From: Larix kaempferi
Taxonomy: Eukaryota > Streptophyta > Pinopsida > Pinales > Pinaceae
NCBI GenBank assembly: GCA_027924585.1
Contig: BSBM01000299.1
Span: 32,278,501-32,342,500, forward strand
Direction: 5' to 3'
Length of the DNA: 64,000 nucleotides
In this document: piece by piece, positions 50,806 through 63,061 of the stretch
Numbering within the stretch: position 1 is the first letter of the stretch
Layout of the letters: every line of letters starts with the position of its first letter
Notes under the pieces: generated by a model
Told to the model about the DNA's origin: nothing
The model's input: the letters and a program-made list of their open reading frames with translations, nothing else
The model's database searches: none
Position numbers and translations under genes: made by a program

Positions 50806-50810
50806 ATTAC

Positions 50811-51678
50811 AGAAATAGAGGCATAGAAACTCCATCCTATAGGCAACACATTGTTTACATAGAGGCACCATATCAATATCCAATACAGATAGCAAGTACA
50901 AATAAAACCAGTATACGAATCACAGCTAACTTTTCCAAGCTGAAGACGCTAAAGGCCCATTAGCATGTAGACGATTTTTGTACAATAGTTACAAAAATAC
51001 CCAGGAATCCCATAATTTTAGAACCAATAAGTTACAGCTTAAATGCTTGCATTCACCCAAGAAAAAAATAGGAATATACCATTTGGACCCATTGCAACTA
51101 TAAAGGAGTCTTATCCAATCAAAATCGCATTTCATTGTTGTAAAATGTTCGTAGAGCCGAGTAACCAGTAAGACCAACTACTATATAAGACCATTTACAT
51201 CATAGTCCCAAATTACATTTCAACTATTAAAATTACAGTGAAGACCCATTCTTTCTGATCTAGCCAGTAGGCAAATAACAAACTTCCCCAAGCGAATCAG
51301 TAAGCCAAGGGCTTATGAAAACCTCCATTCTAAACCAGGTTAAATGCATACATACAAACACCAGCGAGGCGAGGGGTAGGGAATGAGTGATTATGCCACA
51401 CTTACCATTACCCTAGCCACAACACCATGAACCATCGTAGCTCCCTTACCAAAGTTTCTATCACGTGCCATGAGAACAAGTATTATTAATTGGTAGAAAC
51501 CCTATTGTTGTAAACCAAATGAAGGAAAGTCAAATGCCTGCGATTCAGAGTTGTTCTTACCTGTGTGAGGAATGCCATCCACGCCTTAGTCGAGTTCCAT
51601 AGATTCTGAGTGCACTGACCACGAGCATTGCTCGGGTCAAGGCACCATCATAGCGACCCTACAAATGAGGTGCAGAAC
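50811..51678 (+). mobile_element. Chromovirus 3' LTR piece carried by the duplication
   Basis: Copy of 25911-26778, truncated on the left by the duplication junction. The LTR resumes at 56123-56794 after the nested solo LTR and ends GGGACATTATA before GTTAT (56795-56799). Confidence 0.9.
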
Positions 51679-54600
51679 TGTAATATCCCAACTTTTTGAC
51701 TAACTATAATATGAAGTTATATCAGGTCATGGCTCGAGTATGTGTGATTTATTATGCTTGAGATAGCATTAGTTTGTTTTGATTTATTCCTTCGTGAGTT
51801 GATATATTGGGCATGGACCCTGAATTGTTTTCATTATTGATATATGCGGGGCAGGAGAGCACGAATGAATAAACTATGTTGCATTTTGAGAATTGGTTAC
51901 AGATTATGATATACAGAGATTATTCCTTTTGTTACACTATACTGTGCATAGCATGATTTACATGGCTGATTATTTAGTGTGTTGAGCGTGGACTCAGAAA
52001 CACACGAATAACCTATATACTGGGCTTAAGCCCCAATGTATTTAGAGGATTGTAGTTCGTACTGGGCCTAAGCGTCGATGTACGTTGAGTGTTGGGCATG
52101 AACCCTGGAGCACTCCAAGCTTGGAAGAAATGATTACCGGATCCGAGGCCACTTAAATATCCTAGATGTGCCTCACAACCACATTCTAGCTCTAGTGTTG
52201 AGTAGAGGCTCTAGAATTGCACTAGCGTAATGCCCATGTGAGAGTGTTGAGTTAGACGGCTCTGAAGAGCACTCGGGGTTACTAATATCAAGTGTTGAGT
52301 CGAGAGGACTCTGAATAGCACTTACGTATCTTAACACAACTATTTCGACTTGATTAAATAAATCTTATTATCATCACCTACTGCGGGAACTACCATGTTA
52401 AAACAAGCGATGTGACATGCAAAGGGAGAGACTAGACATGCCTTACCAACTTGCCGAAATCGTCCAAAGAAATGGACCCTATCCTTAAAAAGAATTAAAA
52501 GAAGTATCATGTGAACAAAGTGCTTAAAAGGTCTCAAAGATAACTATTATTATTATTTAGAGCTTCTAAGAATGATATTGTTATTATTTATTCTTCTACA
52601 TATATATGTATCCATAAGTGGGCTGCCACTTCTACAAATGTTATTGATTAATATTTAAAGTGGAATTATAAATTATTTATTATTATTATTATCAAAAATA
52701 TTTCAGATCAAAACACTTTGATAAAACAAAGTGAGAATTCCTAGTCACAAATTAACTAGCAGTTAAGTGAAAAAATAATACTCTTTTTTATATATATATA
52801 ATTTAAATTATTTTAAAGAAACGAGTAATTTCCAACAATCATTTTGGAAGATGTTCCTACTTAAGGAGGACAGACCCCAAAGCTTGCAGGATCTTCATCT
52901 TTATCTTTTGGTATTAATGTGCCAACAAGAGCTCTCTGTTCCAGAAGGGAACTCTGCTCATAAATTTTCCAGATCTGAACCAGCTACACCTCTAGGGCCT
53001 CTACTTCTCAGGTTGCATGTCAGAACCAGCTTGGGGGGATTCTTACTAAACTAGGAACGGTTGTAGAATCATGGTTGGGAGGAACGTGGTAGTCCCAAAG
53101 TCATCCATCCAAGATCAGTTAACAGGTCAACTAAGAGTCTAGTAGTTTTCATTAATTAGTTGGCTGAGTGTGCAGGTTATTATCAATAGGAGCAAGTTAT
53201 AGGAATCAGCAGGTTATTATCAGCAGGAGTAATCTACAGGAATTTAGCAGGCAAACAATTTCTATGAGATTTTTCCATTTAATTATTTTCCTTTTTTAAA
53301 ATAGAATGTTAAAATAGTATGGTTTTCTATACTAGCTTAAAATTCGAGAATTGCCCAAAATCCAATGGCATTTCCTAGCAGGTCTAGCTAGCTAGCCTTT
53401 TCTAGTCAGCTGTATTGTGGTTTTACTTCATCGAAGTCTAGTATTTTATTTCTCTCTTATCTGTCCATAGATTCTTGTTTAAATTGCAGCATAATTATAT
53501 AACTACTGAAATCGTTTTAGCAGAACTCATTGACTTCTAGAATAAACTTTTATAAAATCAGCTGCTCAAATTTATATCAAATTCAGCAAAACATCCACTA
53601 CAGTCAACCGTATATTTTCTATCACAACAAAATAGAGGGATTGATATTTTATGTTCATCGAATTAAATAGTTTCCCTATTACATATATATTCTATTACAA
53701 ACACAGAAGTCGACTTTTTCTTCTTCATTGATTTATTATATTACGAAAACAGAGTCATTAGCTAAGACATAAATCATTACTTCTCATACACTTGTCTTCT
53801 CATAAACATAAACAACATTTTATATAGCTATCGCTACTACCTATCGCCTTAGCATTGCAAGGAGACATCGGGCCTTTCCAAAACACACAAACTTAGCCTT
53901 CGGTCAATCAAGAACTTATACATACAGCCATACAGTACTTTCAACAATGAATGCAAATCGTTACAGGTGTACACATAGGAGTCTAACAAAACTTAGGTCA
54001 AGGGTTGAATCCCATGGTATCCCCAAGACCAACCACCGGGGAAGTTTCTCTACAGGAGGCACGCTTACAACCAAACAGAACGCTGTGTACCACCCTGATA
54101 CTTTCATCAAAAAAATGTTACATCTAGCAACGCAGAAAACAAATAACCTGGAATCATCTCACTCAAACCCTAGGTTCACTACCAACACTTAGCACAGAGG
54201 ACCTCCTCTAAAACCTCTACAATGATACAAAGCAACACATCAAGAATACAGAGGTATCAAAACACTACACTACCTAGAGGGAAACCCAAAACAAAACTAT
54301 TATTTAAACCCAGCTACGTTTTCAAATCCAAAGGCATTAAGAACCCATACCCATTTAAGGTTTGCACAATACTCTATAAAAACACACAAGGAGTTTCCAT
54401 AATAATAGAATCAGAACAACACAGGATTCACAATTTAACTCATATAAGAATACAAAATAGCAGTTACCATATGAAATCGTGCAATCATACATCCCAGCCA
54501 GGTAGGAAATCCCATCTTCTTTTAAACAACATTTAGATTATACATTTCATGTTTGGGCATAAACCACAAAAAGAGGAATGTTATGCATCATATTAGCCAC

Positions 54601-56117
54601 CACCAAAGAATAAAACCCCAACGCAAAACATTTTGTCATATTACACAGTATGAATAAATGCAACCATGGCGTTTGTTATAAATCCGATAGACATTTTATA
54701 GCGCCCCTTTTTACATAGAAATTTCATTGTACAGGATTGGAGACCTGAGTAAGAGGATAGGACCCAATTCATAAAACATATCTAGTTACATTAATATCTC
54801 TTGCAGTGTTCGAATCTCCTGAGACGCCATATCAAGCCCCAACACTCACAGGTCCAGCCATAGGTGACCTTACCCAACTCCCAAAAGTAGAGTAGTAAGC
54901 CAAAAGCTAACGGGAGTGGTTCTTAAAATAGGAACCAGATGCATACATACACCGTCAAGGATGCGAATAGGTAGGGCAACAAAAGCGTAGGCAAGACTTA
55001 CCATTTCCCAAACCACATCCTCAAATTCTGGATTGGCATAGCTTCGCATCACACCCTATATCCCCTGTGACATACAAACCAAGTTTTTATCAGTAAATAA
55101 ACTCTGTGATTTTTGTATCCAAAGAAGAGAAGTAAAAATGCTAACATAGTCTGGAACCTCCATACTTGTCAGTAGTATGATACCCACACCTTGGGTTGAG
55201 CTTAGAATTGCTAAGGTACTGACCACGAGCAGAGCTCAGTTCAGAACCCCATTTTGGCCACCATCAATGAAAAATAGAGCAAGAAAACCACAAACAGGCA
55301 AGAGCAATGACCAAAGACAAACCCTTTTCGAATACAAAGATCCCACTGACAGCAAGTACCCTTGTGCTTTAAAGGTGCATTTATATCATCTACCGACATA
55401 CCATAAGTGGAGGTGTGATATTTGTGCAAAGACTTTAGTATAGTCGAAACCATTGCAAAGTGCCAAGAAGGGCCTCGTGACCATAGACTCCCTTTGTACA
55501 AACTCTTAGGTATGATTATCACACACCCTTGGCCTTTAAACTATATTTTCCAAAGTTTAATCCTAGCAACCCGCAGGCATGTGGTGGGATGTATTTTAGC
55601 CTTCTAGGGTAACACAGTTATGTCACGAACACCTGCGATAATAGAACGCAAGAGAGGGTATTATCAAACAATGCTAAGTCCAACAAACCCTAGAGTATAC
55701 CCATGCCTCTCGGCAACCTTTCCGAGGTATGTAGTTACCTTCCCCTGAATGATTAGTAACCACCATGTGAGCAACATACCGACATCAAAGGAGCTCATTA
55801 CCTGAAGGTGACATTAGACATTTGAATTTAATCACATGATTTCTTAAAACAGTAAGAAGTATATTTTTCTACCTTGGTACCAGCATTTACAATTGTAATA
55901 AAACATGCCATCATTTGTTTTCCACATCGCTTCTGCAATACTAAACTCATACATAGAATGGACCATGTAAAAAAAAAATCTTAGGACTTCATTTGTTTAC
56001 ATAAGTATGGATGTTTTTACTCAATATTAGATTTAATGAGTAAATCTTTCTGCTGTAAGTAGTCACTATTGCAGGTAGGAAAAATTTCAAATTTTTGCTA
56101 TTTTTTGGGACATTACA
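51679..56117 (+). mobile_element. Nested solo LTR, right copy
   Basis: Copy of 26779-31218 with the same target duplication AGAAC on each side (51674-51678 and 56118-56122). No domains are present. Confidence 0.92.
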
Positions 56118-56794
56118 AGAACCAACAACAACCAGCAACAAGTCGAAGACGGAGTGAGAAGACAATACCCCAAGTCATTCACCAAAACCCTCGTTGAGAG
56201 GCTGTTCCCCATTAAGCATTAAAGACATGTGTAAGAAGCGCACCAACCAAATGTTTAAGTGGAGGTTCAATATTTTACAACCAAGACTATAGTGGAGTCA
56301 TAGTTTCTCAACTACTTTTTGATTTAAGCAAAAAGGTCCTCATGGCCATAAAACTCATTTAACAAACCTAAGGTTTATGAACCCTTGTAGTAACTAACAT
56401 CTGCTACCAATGGACTACCATCCCAAAGTTTAAACATAGTGACATGAACAACATACCGTCATCAAAGGAGCTCACCACCTGAAGGTGCAGTAGACATCCG
56501 CAATTAAAATACACGAGTCTTAAAATAGTAAGTAGTGTTACATCCTACTTTTGAACCAGCTTTTGCAACCGCAATAAAAACATGATCTCATTTTATTTCC
56601 ACACCGCTTCCGCAAATTCTAAACTTACATATAGAAGAGACCATGTAAAACAAAAAGGCTTAGGCTTACTTTGTGCCATACAAGTATGGTTGTTTTTAAC
56701 ATTTATACATTTAATGTAAGCATTTTCTATTATAAACTAATGACTATTGCATGCAGGGAAAATTTTAAATTTTTGTTATTTTTGGGACATTATA

Positions 56795-57416
56795 GTTATA
56801 TAAAGGCATATTATTTTCTTATGACAAATAACAGTAGCGCATATTAATCTAAAACATTGCTTTGATATTCTATTTCTTCATTTGACCATTAAACAAGAAA
56901 TGCATGAGATGTATAGCTTACAAGTCATTAACTTAGACGAGTCACTTTAGAGGTACCTTAGAATCTTGACAAAAAACCTTTGAAGGCTAACTGAAAATAC
57001 ATTTAAATTATACATGTAATATAGGCTCTGACATGTCACCTTTACTTGTAATATGCAAAAATGAAGGTTCTAAATCTTTAGCATGAATGCTAAGTAAGCC
57101 TCGGGGTTACCCTTAAGACCCCTTGAGTCGTCAAAAGAAGAACAACAGTTAGCACTTATAAACATCAATTTTTGATTGAGCTTTGACATTGGTATTATAA
57201 CAATATAGATAAGACAAGAAAAAGCTCTAGTAACATCTTAGAATAGATTTTAACTTCATTTTATAGCAAGACACAAACATTACATCGAATGATAGTACAA
57301 ACACTTTTTGCAGCATAATGACAAAGAAGCATTAATTTTATTTCCGCACAGTTAGTTTAATCATTAAATGCTACATTGAAAATTTTTATATTTTTGGTAA
57401 TTTTTAGGATGTTACA
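56795..57416 (+). mobile_element. Tail of the TGTAACAT-family solo LTR, right copy
   Basis: Copy of 31897-32518, ending GGATGTTACA. The left part of this LTR was not included in the duplication. Confidence 0.85.
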
Positions 57417-57893
57417 GAACATCATCCAGAGCATCGTCCTAACTCTCAGCACACAATGCTTACATCCATAGCCATGGGAAGGATCCTCCTATCACCATGC
57501 TTGGAATGGCTTCTGCAAATGTGTCCCATCACTTCTTCCTCGAAGTATCTTCTATCTAAAGAACACCAAGCCTCTCTCTGAAGTACTCAAACTTCACTCT
57601 CGCTAGTGGTTTCGTCAACACATCTACAACCTGCTCATCCGTCGCAACATACAGGAGCTTCATTGGTCCTCTCTGCACCATATCCCCGATATAGTGATAT
57701 TTGATCTCGATGTGCTTCGACCTGTCATGGAACACTGGGTTCTCTAACAACTTCACACAACTTTGGTTGTCACAATACATATAGGTAGCATCCAGCAGGA
57801 GATAAAATAACTCAGACAGTAGCTTCGTAATCCATACTGTCTCACAAGTGGCCGAACAAGCTGCAACATACTCTACTTCGGTTGTACTCAATT
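57417..57893 (-). pseudogene. Ty1/copia RNase H C-terminus, right copy
   Basis: The frame at 57891-57556 keeps residues usual for the family at the sites where the left copy differs: VFHDRSKHIEIKYHYI and VVDVLTKPL. It is truncated in the same place as the left copy, so it is equally dead as an element. Confidence 0.88.
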
Positions 57894-59101
57894 CTATGCA
57901 GGACTACTTCGATGAATCGACCATGCAATGAGACTAGAAGGCCTAGGGAAACTCTGTTGTTATATTTCTTAATGAGGGCTCAATCTGTACTTTCGGGTGG
58001 AAGACTTGGAAGCTCCAATCTTATTATTTCGCGGGCCCCCATCTCTTGTATTGTCCTTCTATTTATAAGTATTTTGGTAACGGGTGCAACCTAGGGTTTT
58101 GGACTTGAGATGGTTTAGTTTACTTGACTTGACAGCTTTGTCTTAAAAAGAATTTTAGTCTTTATACTTTTAACTCTTAGTTTACTTTATTTACCAATAT
58201 ATATATTTATATAACTATAGATAGATATATAGATATATATATATATATGTATGACTCTTAGTTTATTTATCATATTTTATATTTATATGTTTTGACTCTC
58301 AGTTATTTAATCATAGGATTTCTTTTAATTATCCTATCTTCTAGTTGATTTGGTATGTCAACTAATAGGTTGTTATAAACCCTTTGCATGCTCAGTCCCT
58401 CTTTAAGTGGCAGTACCAATCTAAAGAGAAAGAAAGATGATTTATTTAATCAATTGAAAAATATGATTACTAATGCTCCATAGTTTTTGGCTCAACATTA
58501 GCAATGTGATGAGATTTTGTGCTATTCAGATTTTTTGAGGCTCAACACTTTTAGGTGACGTAACTCCAGTGTTATTTAGAGCTTATGCTCAACACTTTTA
58601 AGTGGGAATTACACTAGTTTTATTCCAAAGATTGTGCTCAACACTAGTTCTAGGATGAATACAAGATACACCTAGGTATAAAAAGATCAAGGATTCGATG
58701 CTCCAGAGCTTATGCTCAACATCTATAATGGTTGGTGTGCTCCGGGGCTTATTCCCAACACTTATTAATTATCTTGTGGGGTTATCTATGTGATCTAGAG
58801 CTTACGCTGAACACATAATACAATAACCCATGTGCTCCAGGGCTTATGCTCAGCGCATAACAAAAGTCATCCACGTGCTCGAGGGTTTATTCCCAACACA
58901 TAACAAAAGTCATCCATGTGCTCTAGGGATTATTCCCAACACATAAGAAAAGTAATCCATGTGCTCCAAGGCTTATGCCCAACACATAACAAAATTCATC
59001 CATGTGCTCCAGGGCTTATGCCCAACACATAAAAAAGGCATCCATGTGCTCAAGGGCTTATGCCCAACACATAACAAAAGTCAAAGTCTCTGGATATTAC
59101 A
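57894..59101 (-). mobile_element. LTR fragment with expanded minisatellite, right copy
   Basis: Copy of 32998-34199, including the GGGCTTATGCCC minisatellite (about 58790-59092) and the terminal GGATATTACA. A further possible LTR end follows at 59102-59624 (GGGGATGTGACA). Confidence 0.75.
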
Positions 59102-59624
59102 CAAGCTAGCTAAATCTAGTAGAGGTACCGATAGCTCTATGGTTGAGCTGACTAGATTAGCAATTCCTTCCTTTCTATTACCTTGAGAGCTTGATAAGCC
59201 CATTTTTTTATTGGCTAGGCTAATATGTGGTATATCCTTGGCTATATATGATTTTGTTTTTCGCTTTTCCTTCTCGAAATCATGCCCAACTCGGGGGTTA
59301 CAGCTATGTTGAGAGATTGCCGAGCAAGGTTATCCAATGGTTGGGTGGAACATTGCATTTGCATAACGAGTTGCCTGGGACAACTTAACTTCATATCAAG
59401 ATAAGTATTCTCTTGTATTAATTATGCAATATCTTTAATTGATGCATGTGAGAATTAAGCTTGTGTATCAATGATGTGTGTGTGCATGTGGATGGAGTTT
59501 ACTTCTGTTATTATTTGTATTATGCATTTATTTGCATGAATTTGTAAAATGAATATGGGGAAAAATTGGGAACCTTGAATGTCGGGTCATGTCCCCTCTG
59601 GGATTTATGAAAGGGGATGTGACA

Positions 59625-60563
59625 ACTTAAATCACATTATTCAATATATACTCTTATATATTTACAAAAAATATATCAAACAATAATAAAAAACAATAGG
59701 TTTACTACATTGTATATGTAAAAATTATAATGAACTTTATTACGATGTTATAAATTGTGAATATGGATCCTAATTACCCAATAATCTCTTAGGAAAGGGG
59801 CTTGGTCATGATTTCAAAGATGGTAAATGTCAAACATAAAATCTTCTAATGAATTTAGTGAATTAGTGACTTAAAACAATTTATTTCAATAAATAAAATA
59901 AATAATTCCAAAATAAACATTTAACAATGTTTATATCAACTAATTAATTAAAAAAAATTAATTTTATTAGAAATCAATACGATAATAATAATAAAATTAA
60001 TTTCACTAGAAATCAATAAGATAATAAAAATATTTATAAATTCCTTTCCTTTTATGATGGAAAAACAATAATGATATCACTACAAAAACAAAATTATCTC
60101 TTGGATACTAGTTTTATTCATCTTGATAAAAACAAAGCAAATTTTCATAAAAACAAAGCAAATTTGTAAACCATGAAACTCAATTTTACTACTTAGTAAT
60201 AAACTTATTAATATGTAAACCAAGATATTTAAATTTATATATTAATATGATGTTATTAAAGATCACATTTGTTAAGCAATATATAACTAAATGTAAGTAT
60301 AATAAATATTTATCTAATAAAAATAATTCTAAATTCTAAAACATAATTTAATAAACTTATGGCCGTTTTTTTTAAATTCTACCATCGTTTCATGATTTCA
60401 AAGATTAAATTACAAATCAAGTTTACTAATTTCAGATTTACTCACTCACATATAACATTAAGACTATATAGCAATATACTACATTTATCTTAAAACTAGA
60501 GAGGGATCCATTTTTAACATGTGCTTAATAAATTTGGGGATCCACCTTTAACATGTGCTTAAT
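59625..60563. other. AT-rich spacer, right copy, no gene seen
   Basis: Copy of 34718-35635 with a small extra tandem duplication (CATAAAAACAAAGCAAATTT phrase, about 60127-60165). Confidence 0.6.
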
Positions 60564-61315
60564 AGATCTCTTTAACATGAATTTATGTTGGTTTTAATTT
60601 TTTTATTATAAGGCAACATTATTTTTCTTAATTACTTTTTATTTTTTATAATTTATGAGCCGACATGGAAATGTAACCTCAGAAAAGTGAATGAAAATGC
60701 AACCTCAGAAAAAAGTGACAACATCTCCCCCGAACTCAATTGTAAACACTGAATACAATAATCATTTCAATAGATCTGGGTTTAACATGGATTTATGTTG
60801 GTTTTAATTTTATATTATAAGGTAACATTATCTTTCTTAATTATTTTTTATTTTTTATAATTTATGAGCCCACATGAAAATGTAACTTTAGAAAAGTGAT
60901 AATAGCTCCCCCAAACTGAATTGTAAACAGGTGGCTACTCTCATACAATAATCATTCTACTCTCATACAATAATCATTTCAATAGATCTCGGTTTAACAT
61001 GGATTTATGTTGCTTTTAATTTTTTATTATAAGGCAACATTATTACTTTTTATCTTTTATAATTTATGAGCCGACATGAAAATGTAACCAGAGAAAAGTG
61101 ACAACATCTCCCCCAAGCTTAATTGTAAACACCTGGCTACTATCGATACAATAATCATTTCAATAGATCTCCGTTATAAAGCAACATTATTTTTCTTAAT
61201 TACTTTTTATTTTTTATAATTTATGAGCAGACATGAAAATGTAACATGAGAAAAGTGACCACATCTCCCCTAAATTGAATTGTAAACACATGGCTACACT
61301 TGCTACAATAATCAT
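60564..61315. repeat. Four-unit tandem array, right copy
   Basis: Units start at AGATCT-type sites at 60564, 60772, 60984 and 61165, with the same internal phrases as the left copy. It ends about 300 bases before the ATG of the intact frame. Confidence 0.85.
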
Positions 61316-61612
61316 TTAAAAAAAGATGACAAAACTCACCACCTTAACTATATCTATATGTTCACAATTGTGAAGCCTTAAGATCACAAACAAGGTCTTA
61401 TGAAATTGCGAAGACTTTAGTTCAAAAACTAAGAAACGAAGATAACAGGTCTTCTAGGTGACTTGGGTTTGAGAAGATATTACGTATCTCTTGTTCAAGG
61501 GATCTCTGTTTTGGCTTAGGCTGGTTTGGCTTGATATTAGATATTAGGTACATCTGGTTTGGTTCAGGCTGTCCCGATCTAACATCGAAGGATTGCTTCG
61601 TAGAATATCACT

Positions 61613-63061
61613 ATGGTGGTCGCTGGAGACACAAACCTGCAAACAAATACAGCCAGATTGCCGAGTTCTTCCAAAAAGAGTACTATTATAATGCCAATGG
61701 ATCCGAAATCTGAAGCATTTTGTGGAGGATCCGGGAGACGTCCATTAAGAGAGGATTCTGCAATACCTAAATTTGATGCGCATCGTGGAAGATCCGGGAG
61801 ACGTCCATTAACAGAGAATTCTGCAATACCTAAATTTGAAGCCCATGGTGGAAGATCCGGGGGACGTCCATTAAGACAGAATTCTACAACCCCTAAAACT
61901 GAAGCGCATGGTGGAAGATCCGGGGGACGTCCATTAAGACAGAATTCTACAACCCCTAAAACTGAAGCGCATGGTGTCAGATCCGAGGGACGTCCATTAA
62001 GACAGAATTCTACAACCCCTAAAACTGAAGCGCATGGTGTCAGATACGAGGGACCGCGTAATTGTACAACCCCTAACTTTGAACCGCATGGTGGAAGATT
62101 CGGGGGACGTCCATTAAGAGAGAATTCTACAACCCCTAACTTTGAAGCGCATGGTGTCAGATCCGGGGGATGTCCATTAACAGAGAATTGTACAACCCCT
62201 ATATTCAATGCTTCTAGGATTAATCCTTCTCGAATAAAAGGAAGAGATACTGCTGGAATTGTTTTGTCCAATACTCATCAGGGTTTGAAGCCAAAGAAAG
62301 AATTTTGTTCAAGTGATCGAGTTTTACCAGTTGATTCAGTTAATCTTGCAGTTAATGTTGTAGATGATGATAAGTTTGACTTGGATCTTTTCAAAGGGCA
62401 TGACTATGACCAGGCATTGGCAGAGCTGAATTTGCAGCCTGAGGGACTCTCATCCAAAAAAGAGATGAAGCCAAAAGTTGCGTCTCCCATCGATGGATCC
62501 AAGTTCAAGCCTATTGAAGTGGCAGGCCTTGTTCTCAACCCATCAAATGCACCTGCAGATATATCATGTGGAAATGTGGCTCAGAATTGGGAGACGGCAA
62601 CTTGGGATGAAAGTCTAACGGATTTAGATTCAGACGACAAATGTTTCAGTAGTCCCTCAAAGGAGAGCATCTGTTCAAATAGTATTTGTTCCACTCCTAC
62701 TTCTTCGGTACTACTAAATGACAACCTCTGTGAGAAACTCTTCCTTTTGCAACAACAACGTCAAGATTGGGATAAGATACCATCATTATCTTCAGTTTTG
62801 ACACAAGAGTTGGTGGAGACTGAAAAGAAGGTTGGAGATTTCTCCAATTCCACATTGGAGAAATTTTTAATGCAGCTGGATGCTGAATTGGGCCATGCGA
62901 CCTTGAAAGCATTAAGCAATGAACTCGACGACAACGACGATCCACAAGATCCTCTGTACTGGCCTCTCACTCCAGAATCTTATAGGAATATTGAAGGATT
63001 CTTTGACAAGATCCTCTCTACTGACCTCTCTGCGGTTTGCTTTACCTCAATCCAACAATAA
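61613..63061 (+). CDS. Uncharacterised protein with eight 21-residue repeats (482 aa)
   Basis: The longest frame in the window and the only plausible host gene. A TAG lies four codons upstream of the first ATG; MPMDPKSEAF offers a second start at residue 27. Residues 38-201 are eight tandem 21-residue units of the type GRSGGRPLRQNSTTPKTEAHG; the sixth lacks three residues. They are basic and rich in Arg, Gly and Pro, and probably disordered. The C-terminal half (about 225-482) is acidic, with DDDKFDLDLFKGHDYDQALA, LNPSNAPADI, TWDESLTDLDSDDK, a serine/cysteine-rich linker, a probably helical stretch (FLLQQQRQDW to LSNELDD) and a conserved-looking WPLTPESYRNIEGFFDKIL end. No signal peptide or membrane segment is seen. 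I do not recognise the family and assign no function. Upstream or downstream exons may exist. Confidence 0.6.
   Translation: MVVAGDTNLQTNTARLPSSSKKSTIIMPMDPKSEAFCGGSGRRPLREDSAIPKFDAHRGRSGRRPLTENSAIPKFEAHGGRSGGRPLRQNSTTPKTEAHGGRSGGRPLRQNSTTPKTEAHGVRSEGRPLRQNSTTPKTEAHGVRYEGPRNCTTPNFEPHGGRFGGRPLRENSTTPNFEAHGVRSGGCPLTENCTTPIFNASRINPSRIKGRDTAGIVLSNTHQGLKPKKEFCSSDRVLPVDSVNLAVNVVDDDKFDLDLFKGHDYDQALAELNLQPEGLSSKKEMKPKVASPIDGSKFKPIEVAGLVLNPSNAPADISCGNVAQNWETATWDESLTDLDSDDKCFSSPSKESICSNSICSTPTSSVLLNDNLCEKLFLLQQQRQDWDKIPSLSSVLTQELVETEKKVGDFSNSTLEKFLMQLDAELGHATLKALSNELDDNDDPQDPLYWPLTPESYRNIEGFFDKILSTDLSAVCFTSIQQ

Noticed and set aside
61579-62271. 230-codon antisense frame over the repeat-protein gene
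   Set aside because: It mirrors the 63-base repeat, which is stop-free on both strands, and has no independent continuation beyond the repeats.
62510-62560. PAM2-like motif (LNPSNAPADI) in the repeat protein
   Set aside because: PAM2 needs LNPxAxxFxP; here an extra residue shifts the alanine-proline pair and the phenylalanine is missing.
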